The notes under the pieces: generated by a model
What the model saw: the letters and a program-made list of their open reading frames with translations, nothing else
Database searches by the model: none
Told to the model about the DNA's origin: nothing
Shown here: piece after piece, positions 1 to 10,803 of the stretch
How positions within the stretch are numbered: position 1 is the stretch's first letter
How the letters are laid out: every line of letters starts with the position of its first letter
Made by a program: the position numbers and the translations under genes
Assembly: GCA_015680905.1 (NCBI GenBank)
Contig: CM027380.1
Location: 53,027,001 to 53,091,000 of the forward strand
Origin: Coptis chinensis
Lineage: Eukaryota; Streptophyta; Magnoliopsida; Ranunculales; Ranunculaceae
Length of the DNA: 64,000 nucleotides
Direction: 5' to 3'

Positions 1-1101
1 CATTGTTTCCACATGTCATAATTTGCAAGGTTTTGCCAAAATCCCAAATTTAGATTGCAAAACCCCAAAAGCTCTTTTACTATCTTTCCTTACATTTTCC
101 TGCATCATTGTGAACCACTTCGTCTTTAGAGTATTAGGGTTTGAAATTGTTTGTATAAATGCCGCATAGTCAGGATAGATACCATCAGCTAAATAATAAC
201 CCATATTATAGTTATGCTGATTTACATCAAAATAAATAGGTGGAGAAGTACCATTGATCACGTGCTCAAATACCGGCGAGTTGTCTAATACGTTGATGTC
301 ATTGTGTGATCTTGACATCTCAAAGAAAGAATGCCATATCCACAGGTCTTCAATTGCAACAGCTTCGAGAATAACATATAGTTTTCCAGAACGACCATTG
401 TAAGCACCTTGCCATCCAACTGGACAATTATGCCATTCCCAATGCATACAATCAATGCTTCCCAACATACCCAGCCATCCACGAATGGCAGAATGTGCAA
501 CCAAGCATTATGTATATGCAATATTTGGCCTTCACAAGTAGACTGAACCGTACAATTTGATAATTGCATCACAAAATGCCCAACGCATGGTTTCCGCTTT
601 GCTCAGAAATGTATAATTGATCGTAAATTTGATTAGCCACCGTACCATAACCAAGAATACGCAAAGTTGCAGCCACCTTATCAGAAGATCTATTCCAGGT
701 TTACCATCATTGTTAAATTTAGGCTGAAAGTACTTAAAATGAGTCTGAATATCGTTGAAGATGTGAAGGAATAAAGATTTTTTTATACAAAAGTGTCGTT
801 TGAAATCCTCTTTCGGAAAAACAGGATGATCGACAAAGTAGTTGGCCTTCAAGATTTCCAAAGTCAAAGCATAGTTTTTATGTTTCACTTTTTGACCCTT
901 CTTTGAACCACCATGTGGTGCCTTCGGAGCATGTACTTGTGCTTGTGCAAGTATAGCTAAATGGTGCTTCATAAGGAGAATGACATTAACAAATTCTTTA
1001 TCAAGACTATTTGCCGAGTCTTCCGCTGGAGAAGATGAGGAAGAAGACGATGATGAAGATGAAGATTGAAGGGGAAAAATCTCATACACTTCATGATCCA
1101 T
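1..1101 (-). pseudogene. Harbinger (HARBI1/ALP1-like, DDE_Tnp_4) transposase, dead
   Basis: Reads leftward from ATG at 1101 (MDHEVYEIF), with a poly-Ser tract near residue 13 and a basic N-terminal segment. The catalytic half keeps GSIDCMHWEW (first Asp), SHNDINVL and LADGIYP. The frame is continuous, without frameshift, but has three in-frame stops: at 532-534, about eight codons further on (near 508), and at 13-15. The third acidic catalytic residue, Glu in the family's (V)ERAFG motif, is Lys here: RKDSKRAFGV, codon AAA near 77-79, one G-to-A change from GAA. The protein would have cut and pasted DNA in the nucleus; this copy cannot. The C-terminus lies outside the window. Confidence 0.85.
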
Positions 1102-1271
1102 TTTTTGGCAATGTGCGTGTGTTGTTTGTTAATGATTGATGTGAAATGGTTGAGTTTTTTGATAAGAATGTTTGAGTTGAGTGTATGTAAAATGAAAAAG
1201 GAGATGATCGAGTGTAGATATATGGATGTAGAATTCCGACCGTTTTTTGCTCGTTGGAGCACGCAATATTG

Positions 1272-1384
1272 GCAATGGCGCGCGATATTAGGAGTGGCTC
1301 GCGACAGTACCACTGGTGCGTGGTGTTGGTCAAAGTAAAAAAAAAATAATCGGCACTCGACATTTGCAATGGCGCGCGATATTA
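1272..1384. repeat. Paired subterminal repeat of the Harbinger element
   Basis: The 19-base string gcaatggcgcgcgatatta occurs at 1272-1290 and again at 1366-1384, 94 bp apart and in the same orientation. It lies between the transposase start and the presumed element end, where Harbinger transposases and their Myb-like partner bind. The role is inferred from position only. Confidence 0.5.
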
Positions 1385-1556
1385 CTACTGTCGCTTCGCA
1401 TCCGCATCTAAATTGCCAAATTTGAGAATAAAAATGCGGCTGGACAGGTGATGCAACCGAATTTGCTTCCACTTAGAGTTGAAATTCCAAAAAAATTCGA
1501 GTTTTGGAAGCAAATATGAAGAATTTGAGAGGTGATACTACCACCTAGAGATGCTT

Positions 1557-3700
1557 TAAGCAAGAATCGACTCCAACAACATACAAAACTTGCAAATTTG
1601 GGAACACGAGTGCTTTTAGCGAAATCAAGAAAAACACACCTAAACAAATTCATTACTGGATAAAAAAAAAAAAAACACATTTACAGTAGCAAAGAGGTAA
1701 TTTTGTAAAATGTACCCATATGTCCATCTTTATTTCTAGAGTACACTATAATTAACCTGGATTTTTAAATTAGACCAACCTTTTTTATACCACTAAATAC
1801 CCTTTATCAAATAATCAAACAAATTATTCAATGCATTTAAAAAAGGATTACTTCGTCATTTCAATTTTTACTACTGTTTATACCCTTAAGTCTTAAGATA
1901 TAAAACCCTTAAGGACTTTTGTGTAAATTAGAATAAAAAATCAACTATACACCACTGTTTAATTGTTCCCAACATACTCATTCACATTAACACCGAATTT
2001 ATTACCATTTATACCGAACTACAAGGGCAAGGAAACCACAAGTCTTTCTCCTCTTATGCACCCTTTTTTCTCTCTTAACTCTCCAAAAAAGAAGAAGAGA
2101 TCCCTAATTCTCTCTACTGCCGATTGTTATTAGAAGTAAAAAAAAAAAATCTCTCTATTTCAAAATACATGGTATTCATATGCGAAGAAATTTGAGGACT
2201 TGAATCTATCTTGAGAGTTATTAACAGGGATTTTGTTCATTCAAGTTGCTTACAATACCATTATTCAAAGTTCTATCAAAGCTCTCAAGTTGTTGACGAT
2301 TTGAATCAGGACACTTTTCTCGCTCTCAATTCCAGCACTGTCTGTAGTAGGTATTTTTTTTTTTCAAGTGGCTATTTAGCTATTTCGAATTCTTTTAATG
2401 CGAGAGATTGTATCTTCTATTTTATTTTGTTGATGAAGATTTGCTTTGTAGTTATTATTATTTATTTATTTATTTATTTTTAGTCAATTTCCATGTTCAT
2501 GGTTGTTTGGCAATTAGTTTTTTTTTTACTTTTGATCCTTTTATGATTGCAGCATTATGTAGATTATAGATTTATTCTAATACGATCTTCATTAGTTTTT
2601 TCTTACTTGCATAAATTAAATAAATGGGACGAACATTATGTTGTATCTAGGTGAAGGCTAGAGACCAGTTTAGCAGTCAACGAACTAGTGGGAAATTTCA
2701 TATTGTTCTTTACCTTGGTTGTTACTGGTTAGTACGTCTAATTGCTCTTGCTGTTTTCTAATTTGTCTTTACTTTTGAAAAGTTTAGTGAATGCTATATT
2801 GCGCGCTATGTCTAGGCTAATTTCAGGTCTCCAAAAGCTATTCTTGGTGGAATTCAAATTTATTTCCTTAGGTGTGTGCTCTTAGTTACATCATAATCAT
2901 TGTAGAGGTATAGGTTTCTACCTATGACCTAATGTTGAGATTGATTGGAAATGGCTGCACTCTTACTTTGGATAAGAGTTGCATACGTATCAAGTTTCTT
3001 GGGTCAACTTGAATCAAGTCTTACGTAGTTCATCCTTCTCTACTTATAGGTGTTTGAGCTGATTTTTCTTATTTGCTCCAGGCCGTTGTCAAGTGTAGAT
3101 CCATATTTTGTGTTCTCTTGATGATTCACCATTACTTCTGCTGTTACAAAGTAAATGCCTCCTTGATTGGTGTATTGACTGAACTTTAGGACCGTTGTAG
3201 ATCATTTGTTTCCATATATGGCTGTATTTGACATTTGGACAACTTGGGTTTGGGTCGTGATTGCATCCTAGAATTGTTGTACGAGTTGGTGATGCACGAG
3301 CTGAGAAGATACAACCTGGTGTGTGGACACGTGTGCTATAGTGATTGATTTGAGAACAGAGGGTACTCACACAACTCTCTTTATTTTATTATTATTTTTT
3401 TAGATAGGCGCTAGTGTGTCAGACGAGTGAAAAGAATAAAGAAAATAAAGATCTCTCTGACACGTGTCCAACAGCTGGTGTGTTTAAGAAATGAACGATT
3501 TTGGAAATTGTGTGGGAAAGTGGTTGGATTTGATCCATGGGCCCAAATCGCGGCAGTTTTGTGGGAGACGTAAAGATGGGTTATGATTGTGTTTTGTGGG
3601 AAAAGCAAATGTTTTGTGTTGCTTCAATTTTTGTGCGGCTAAAGGGTTGTTTTGTTTTTGTAGGTCATTCACTTTCTCATTTCATCAAGAAAAGGAAGAA
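1557..3700. other. No recognisable gene; AT-rich flank
   Basis: AT-rich sequence with homopolymer runs (A at 1662-1675 and 2139-2149, T at 2346-2360) and a pyrimidine-rich, UTR-like patch near 2040-2130. Short open frames here have no recognisable domain and poor coding character. The right part, perhaps from 2600, may contain the 3' LTR of the Tat element that follows, but no matching second LTR is present to prove it. Confidence 0.4.
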
Positions 3701-3807
3701 GACGAAAGAGAATGAAAAAAAAATTCCAACCTTTCGTTTCTAGGTGCGTTATCTTTGATAAAAATTTGATTTTTTTTTTGGTTTCCCTTTTCCCTTTTGT
3801 ATTTGTC

Positions 3808-6085
3808 ATGTCGATTACTATTGGTAGTGTGAGTGGGGAAGGGTTATTGAACCAATTGAAGGAGATGACTGTGAGTGGTGGAGATGGTGGTGTTAGGGCA
3901 TGTAGTGGAGATGAGGCGTCATCGCCTTCCTCAGTGGAGACGATGACTGAGGAGGCGGTACCCAGGTCGGTGTTTGACAACTTTGGTGATTTGAGGAGGG
4001 AATTTAGGTTGGAGATACCCGACTTGATGATATACGACCTTAGTGGGGAGAATGATGTTTTTGGTTCAGATTATGTTCCTTGAGATGGTGGGATTGTGGT
4101 TACCTATGGCTAACTGAAGGTTGGATTGAGGTTGCCATTCTCACGCCTGACTTTGGATGTTCTAAACTTTTGTGGGAAGGCACCTTTGCAGTTTGTGGGC
4201 AATAGTTAGAGGGTGCTACACATTCTGGATTTGTTGAGACAGAGGGGTTACAACATTTGTTTGTCTGATGTATTAGAGCATTTCTCTGTTAAGATGTTAT
4301 CTGCTATGAACTTTGGTTTCTAGGTGATCAGGGGTAAATCATCGGTGATTGTTGGTGTGAGTAAGGAGGAATGGTGGCATAGGCCTCTATTGATTGTGGG
4401 GAATTATTGTTTTCCTAGATGTGTGTTGGAGAATCGTTGTGGGAGGACTGATAGTAGGTTGTTATTTGTGTGGTTCGTTTACTTGTGTAGGTCGTTTATT
4501 TATGCAGGTTGTATGATGTGGATATAAGTTGATATTACCATGTTCTGACTTTCGTTTGTTTTTGTAGAGGTCGTCATTTGAGGTCATACACGTACGGCAG
4601 CTATTAAAGAGTTCGCCAGGTTGAGTTGGGAAGAGAAAACATCTTTGTTGGAGGAGGTTGCACACTACTTTAAAAGATGAGGTGGTGAGAAGATAAATTT
4701 GAAGAAGGCTGAGCAGAAGAAAAGGGCTCGTCGGTTGATTTGTGTGGATTCTAACTCTGGTTTAGCTACTGAAATGGAGAGAGATGAGGGGTCAAATGCT
4801 AGGGGGAGGAGTTTGGCTGATGGTTCTAGAGGTGGTGGTAGGTGTTCTGATAGTCGTGGTGATGTCTTCAAATGACCTGTGGAGGGGGGTGGACGAGTTA
4901 GTGAGAATGTTGGTACTAGTGGTGAGGGTACCCCTTCAGTTCGGAAGCCTGTGTTGAAGAGGCGAACTGAAGGTGGTGAGCTAGAAGGGGCCAAGAGGAT
5001 GCGACCTGAGGTTGAAAGTGAAGAACGACTTGTTTCAAGGGGAGGTCGGACTACATCAGGTCAGGTTCCTTTGAAGAAAATGAATCTGAAAGATTTGGTG
5101 GCTGAGGTTGCTGGAGTGGATGCTAAGGGCAAGAAGAAAGTTAGTGATGCTGAGCCTACTGCCCAAAAATGTAAAGGGGATGGAAGTGCGTCTCAGCGTG
5201 AAGAGACTGGTAAGGCTGATGTTCTGGATAGGACGATTCCCTATTACGACCCTATGAGTGGTTTGTCATGGCTGGTGAGAAACAAGGACTGTAGTTTCAA
5301 GTCCTCTCTGGTTGCTAATGGGTTGTTGGAAAGTATTGTTCTTGATGGAGATAGGAATGCGCTGGATAGTGGGAAGGATTTGGAGGCAAATCTGAAAGAC
5401 ATGGATTGCTCGATCTATTTTGTAAGTATCCTTCTGACCTAAGCATTATTTTGTGCTTTGTGTTATTAATTCTTGACTTACTTTGTTAGTTTGTCAGGTT
5501 TTGGCGATGTATAGAAAGTTGAGAGAGATGACAATTTTTTCTGATATGTATAAAAAGTAGCTGGAAGTTGTGTATGACAAACTGGTTGCTATGTAAGAAG
5601 TTGAACGAATTGAAGTGGCGGGGTTGAGGACCCAGGTTGGTGATTTGGTTGGGAAGTTGGCTTTATTGCAGCCATCTCTTGACTCAGCACGAGTGGAGGT
5701 AGCGCATTGGATTGTTGAGAGTAAGCAATCGCAGGCTATTGCTGAATGAGCTCAAAATGAATACAACGACCTAGTCGACCTGATTGAAAGTGGTGATGTA
5801 TACGTTATGGTGGAAGATTATATGAAGCTAGAATGTAAGTACAAAACTTTGAAGATGTTTGTTGAAAGTGGGGCTGCAGTAGTAACTATAGAAAGTACTG
5901 CGATAGATACTAGTAGACGACTTGATCTACCCACCAATCTGGGTGCTGCTCCAGCTGCTGAACCAAATGAAGGTGCTTATGCTGATGTGACTATTGTAAT
6001 TGGTGATCCGATTGGTGGATCTGTTGGTGAACATGGTCGTAATCTGGACCCTTTGAACATGGACAATTTATCTCATATGAATTGA
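3808..6085 (+). pseudogene. Antisense ORF of Tat element (putative gypsy-type / Transposase_28-like), broken
   Basis: Likely start ATG at 3808 (MSITIGSVSGEG). The N-terminal part to about 4500 resembles the putative plant gypsy-type transposon domain (LKVGLRLPF, DVLNFCG) but has stops and shifts from 4081 on. A Lys/Arg/Ser-rich middle is open at 4879-5421. A clean intron follows: donor TTTT|gtaagt at 5421/5422, acceptor ttgtcag|GTTTTG at 5497/5498; splicing keeps the frame (..CSIYF then VLAMYRKL..). The last exon, 5498-6085, is coiled-coil-like with stops before 5807 and ends at 6085. The function of these antisense proteins is unknown. At least six disabling changes; it lies opposite the element's own strand, between pol and the 3' LTR. 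Confidence 0.65.
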
Positions 6086-6484
6086 TGACTTTTCTTTTTG
6101 AAAGCTGATGGTGAGTGAACTATTGAAACTGCTTTTGGTGTTGATACTGATAACTTGATTATTGGATGGGGATGCTGAGGTTGTTTACCCTAGATAACCT
6201 GGGGGCCTCTAGTGTCTAACTTACTTTGTAGTAAGAAAAGTAGTTAATTTACATACTTATTTTGAATTGAGAATACCTACGAATTTGATATGAGTTTGAC
6301 TGCCTCCCTGGTTTCTTGTTCAATATTGCGACGACCTGTCTTGCTTGTGATGCGTAGTGGTATGTCGTATAGTGGTAGATCACCTGATGCTTATAGGTCG
6401 TAAGTATTTATGCACGACTTGATAGATGCGTATAGTTGATGCCTAGATTACTTCGTGCCCATATGTGTATAGGTTGATTGAGTG

Positions 6485-6800
6485 GTTCCTTTTGGGGGAA
6501 CCTATGATTGAATTTAACTAATAATTAGCCCTTGAGTGGTAATTATAGTTGAATCACGCTTAACTTTTTCAGAGGCCTTAAGTTGACTTGTGGTCCTTTT
6601 GGAGGTACCTTTGATTAGATTTGACTGATAATTAGCCTTTGAGTGGCAATTTCAGTTGAATCATGCTTAACCCTGGTGTTAGTGCTAAGTTGATTCGTGG
6701 TCATTTTGGGGGACCGTGGATTGGATTTGATTAATAAATAGCCTTTGAGTGGCAATTATAGTTGAATTAGACTTAACCTTGGCGTTGGTGTTAAGTCGAT
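6485..6800. repeat. Tandem repeat, about 107 bp x 3, in Tat 3' region
   Basis: The anchor gagtgg(c/t)aatt recurs at 6534, 6641 and 6747 (spacing 107 and 106 bp) in a unit holding a gg(t/a)cctttgattgaatttgactaataattagcc-like core. Monomers are diverged from each other. Arrays at this spot (between pol and 3' LTR) are typical of Tat elements. Confidence 0.75.
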
Positions 6801-6926
6801 TACTTTACTGTACCAAATCGAGCAACGAGTGCAAGAGGCGTGGTATTCATTTAATGCAAGGGGAACACTTAAACGTGAAATGCTGATGAAACTTTATTCA
6901 TATTGATTGATACATCTGGAGAAAAA

Positions 6927-7460
6927 CTATTGGTAAAAGCGCTTGAGTAGAGCTATATTCCAAGGTCGGGGAAGCACATCACCGAGCTGAGTTTTGATCT
7001 AGTAAGCTCCATTTCCAACGACTTTATGAACTATGTATGGGCCTTCCCAAGTTGGGTCAAGCTTGGCTGGTGCTAGGGTCCTTTTGAGAACTAGGTCGCC
7101 AGCTTGGAAAAATCTTGGGATGACCTTCTTATTGTAAGATTGTTGGATAGTTTGGTGATACTGAGCTAGGGATATTGCAACAGTTTCCCTGTGCTCTTCT
7201 AGGAGGTCGACTTCTTTGGACAAGATGCTGTCGTTTTCTCTTAATTCGATGATGTCAGAATGTGTGGTTATGATTGTAAGCTCTGATGGTATTACGACTT
7301 CAGTTCCGGAGCAAAGTGTGAAAGGAGACTCGTTAGTACTAGATCGGGCTATTGTTTTGTATGCCTATAAAATGTTCTCGAGTTAATCTGGCCACTGACT
7401 TTTCTTGCTTTCCAATTTCTTTTGGAGATTTTCTTTGATGGATTTGTTCATGGCCTCTAA
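6927..7460 (-). pseudogene. Tat pol C-terminal end (integrase tail), broken
   Basis: Reading leftward: weak match to the integrase core end (SSTNESPFTLCSGTEV near 7280-7340, with a stop just upstream), then the C-terminal DNA-binding part (FQAGDLVLKRTL, TWEGPYIV, VGNGAY). A TAG at 6999-7001 follows GAY directly, yet the frame stays recognisable beyond it (IKTQLGDVLPRPWN, LKRFYQ) to a second stop at 6927-6929, where the family normally ends. The enzyme joined element DNA to the host chromosome. Everything upstream of about 7460 is gone. Confidence 0.75.
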
Positions 7461-7469
7461 TATCTATCA

Positions 7470-9075
7470 CTTTTTGGTATAAAGATATGAAATCTTTATT
7501 TCGTTCAGAGTAGACTCAAGTCCTTACTCACGTCTTCTTGCTTTTAGTTGAGTAGGGATTCGAACCAACCTAAATTTTAGGACAACATGCAACTTTCTAA
7601 TGCTCTAAAAGGGAAACTAGTGAGTAAGTTTAATATTAAATTACTAGCTAAACTTGGTTTTGTTGTTTAAGCCCTAACAAGTGCAAAAAAAAATGTGAAA
7701 ACACGAAAACAGTAGAAAAAAACTAAGAATTTTACAAGATATTTAAGAAGAAAGAAGTAGTGGAAGATTATAAATTTATAATACTCATGCAAGAACTTAT
7801 TATCTTATCTTAGTATAGGATTCCTACAATCTCTAAGCTGTTTTGAGTATATTATCAAACCCGAACCGGCTTGAGCGTCGATCCGTAGCGAGATGAACTC
7901 ATCTCTAAGTCCATTTCCCTAGCATAAGAAGTTGAACTGGACTTTCATCTCTAAAACTCCATCTCAACTTCTGGACTCATAAAACATAATCCTGTCAAAT
8001 CTAGAAACGCGGAGTTAATTAAGGTTCGCGCGCGCGGCTATCCTAAGTATGGAAAGGAAGGCACACGTGAGCCTTTCTTCACTTCCAGGCCTCAAGTTTG
8101 GCCGGACACTACCATTTTGGGGTAGTGTGTTATATGCGTCTTAGGTCTAGGCAGAGAATCCTACTACAAAGAAATCTATACAAACCCTCACATGAGCATC
8201 ATTAACCCTCCACCTTGGAGGATTTTAGCTCATGATCCTTGGGTTTATTTTTGTAAGATACAAACTAATAAGTAATAAAAAGAAGAAAGGAATGTAAAAG
8301 CAGATTACCTAAGAAAGAAAGAAATTTTATTAGAAACTAGAAAGTGTTTCCACCATTAACATCTTACAAGCTTTTTTTCTAAAAAAAAAATAAAAACTCT
8401 ACTCCAAAAGATAAAGACTTGGAATTTTAAATGGAACAAGAGTCCAGGCAATCAATGTAGTGCATCCCCTTTGTTTTGTTTTCTTCTCCATTTGAGAGAA
8501 ATCTCATTTCCTCCCACGTGAAACACCAAACCACATTTACTTCCTTCTTACCCACACAATCCACAACAAAATGACACCTATTTTTTTTTTTTTTTCACTA
8601 TTAACACCTAATCTCATCTAACTTTATTAACTACATGCAAGGTGTCATTTTTGCACTAATTATTTGCACATTTGTTTTGACTTGTATGATGACTCATCAA
8701 ATCTTGCTGGCCTACATAGTGGGTCCACGTGCAGTCCAGTGGCGGTCCGGTCTTTTGGAAATTTTACAACTTCACGCCTATGCGTAGAGTTCATCGCACT
8801 GATCGTCCGAGCAGCTCACTTGTAGCATTCGGAGTCTTGGTTCAAGAGGTAGGAGCTTTAGAAGTTTGATGCTTCTGTGCGGATTTGTTGGGCTTCACAT
8901 GGGCTTAATCTGGGAAGCTTATGTACACTCCCTATTCCGTGTTTAAATGCTGGCTTTATCATTATTTGAACGTTAGTTGCTCTTACCTGCAAAAACACAA
9001 AAATGCGATTATTTCATGATTATTAAATGCAAAATTAACATAAATATTATGTCTCTATGTGGTTTTATAGTACAT
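7470..9075 (-). repeat. LTR1 (3' LTR of element A), truncated
   Basis: Matches LTR2 clearly, for example around 7530-7590 with 21588-21650 and 8460-8870 with 22370-22770. The outer 0.5 kb is missing where it abuts the Tat remnant. The inner edge has lost the TGATAAG terminus seen in LTR2 and LTR3 (element sense): TTTGGGGAAGATG runs into TGTACTATAAAAC. No gene inside. Confidence 0.7.
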
Positions 9076-9090
9076 CTTCCCCAAACAGCA

Positions 9091-9277
9091 CTTTGCTTTT
9101 CCTCAAGCAAAGAAGAGACATTAAAACAGATAAGTGGCCAAAACTGTGCATCTTAAACTAAATCTTGTTTCGTAGAGCGCGGTTGCATTGATCGTATGCA
9201 ACAAGGCCTTAAACCACTAGAAATTTCATAGTGGACAAGTTATAGCCTCGTGAGAGTTTTTCAGAGAAGATACTCAC
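9091..9277 (-). other. Conserved hairpin chain next to 3' LTR, copy A
   Basis: Stem-loops in order on the plus strand: CTTTGCTT/AAGCAAAG with a 6-nt loop (9091-9112); GTTGCAT/ATGCAAC with a 7-nt loop (from 9182), followed by the palindrome AAGGCCTT; CCACTA/TAGTGG (9214-9234); GTGAG/CTCAC with an inner four-pair stem (9250-9277). The same chain is present in copies B and C. Its location is within 200 nt of the polypurine-tract side of the LTR. The function is unknown. Confidence 0.7.
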
Positions 9278-10803
9278 AAACTTCATTTATACTACAACGA
9301 CTCAGTAACAAAAGCTTGTTTCCTAAATTAACCTTCTCAGATATCTATACATCTCCTTGGCGGGGAACGAGGATTAATTCCTTTGAAACTCAAGTTAATA
9401 TGCATACAATAATTAAAACATCTACATATGAACATGCATACAATGAGCTTTACATTGAAAGGTACTAGCAGGGCCGTTTATGGATCCTTTGGAGAGCGTA
9501 TCTAAATAGCTTCTCACAAGTATGTGTCGAAACACAAATTCGCTCATAATTTTTTCACTTAGGTTTTGCTAACTCCAGTGTACAATGGGCACATATTTCC
9601 TCACATACTCAATGACAGTCAGAGGAGCCGAGGTCGATCAATCACATCTACTACTTATTATCACACCATCCTACTCTTAATTGAGCTAGAGGTCTTTATT
9701 AGGTATTATGGGGCTTAGGTGGTAGTTTAGAAGAAAATGGAAATGGATAATAAAAAAATTATAAGTATGAGAGAATAGGGTCTTCAAGATATTTACACTT
9801 GAGAAATCCTTGTTTTCTTTTCCTGCTTCTACCTGAGTTTTCCTACCTTGCTCTTAAGCCTTGTACTTATTTCACACTCTAATTATTATTATTATTATTA
9901 TTTATTATTTATTTATTTTTTTATTTTTTAAAGGCTTAAGAATATGATTCTATTTTCCTTTCCTGAAGCAAGTAACTAACTTTTATTTGGGACAAGTGTT
10001 TCTCTTTACTTTTCTACATTTCATCCTATTTCTCATACTCATTACTTAGGCAGGTTCTTTTATTTGGTTTAATAGATGGGTAAGGAATTTTTGGTGAAAG
10101 TGAAAGGTTTGATGAAAAGTTCAGTGGAGTGACTAGCGGTAAAATTTTTAACAGGTAAGAATTTTTAGCTAAGTCGATCCAAAGAAAGCCTAAATTCTCG
10201 CCTAGGGTTTGGGTGGTGATCAAGTAAGTAGACACGTGATTTTCTCTATTCGGAAAACTACTCCTCTGTGTCATTTCTCACAAATCACTCATATCGAGGC
10301 TTTTGGTTAGATTCTCACAGGATTGATGGTTTAAGTAGACTAACCGTGGGTTCCAGAAACTTACTGCTATGTACAATTAATGATACTCAGTGCATGAATA
10401 CTCATGAAAAGATGTAAAAACTATTGCGTATGTATTATCTTAAGTTTCTTAAAAACTAATCCTAATTCGAATGCTAATATGGGACTTTTAGATAATTTCA
10501 TCATTGAAAAGGAAACAAGACTTTGTCACTAAGTACAATTATTAATTAACAAGAAAATAAAAACTATATACAGGCTACAATTTGCCTAATTTTTGCTACA
10601 GGTTTAAAACACCCCCAAATAGAATGATGCTTAGTCCTCGAAGTATCAATAGATAAAGAAAGAAATTACCTAAGAATCATGAGCAAAATTAGGGCTAGAT
10701 TGCTGGAACAGAAAGGTTGGAGAACATAATATATTATACAGAAATAAACAAAGAAAGACAGTAGCACACAAAACATAACTATTTACAGTTAGATATATGT
10801 ATA
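9278..10803 (-). other. 3' untranslated region of element A
   Basis: No credible ORF on either strand. The sequence is closely matched by 23177-24775 (B) and, for the first 1.3 kb, by 38490-39850 (C). It contains a (TTA)n/T-rich tract at 9881-9930; B and C have T-rich tracts at the matching place. Confidence 0.6.

Larger units (their letters stand above)
1..1556 (-). mobile_element. PIF/Harbinger DNA transposon, partial
   Basis: A class II transposon defined by the HARBI1-like transposase at 1-1101 and a non-coding flank at about 1102-1556 with two copies of a GC-rich subterminal motif. The outer end is placed near 1556 because a gagatgctttaa string there resembles the termini of plant Harbinger elements, which target TTA/TAA. 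The opposite end lies outside the window, so terminal repeats and target duplication cannot be checked. The right boundary is an inference. Confidence 0.6.
3701..7460 (-). mobile_element. Tat-lineage Ty3/Gypsy retrotransposon remnant 1
   Basis: The minus-strand integrase end at 6927-7460 is followed, in element sense, by a tandem repeat (6485-6800) and a plus-strand antisense gene (3808-6085). Pol, tandem repeats, antisense ORF and 3' LTR in that order is the known layout of Tat/Grande-type elements. The 5' half of pol, gag and the 5' LTR are missing: at about 7460 the sequence passes straight into an Athila LTR. The left limit is approximate because the 3' LTR was not delimited. Confidence 0.65.

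Noticed and set aside
2040..2480. 5' UTR and start of a host gene near 2040-2480
   Set aside because: Pyrimidine-rich leader-like sequence is present, but no conserved ORF or splice-consistent coding follows.
3089..3672. Minus ORFs of 60-93 codons left of the Tat antisense gene
   Set aside because: No domains, overlapping in several frames, probably within the undelimited Tat 3' LTR.
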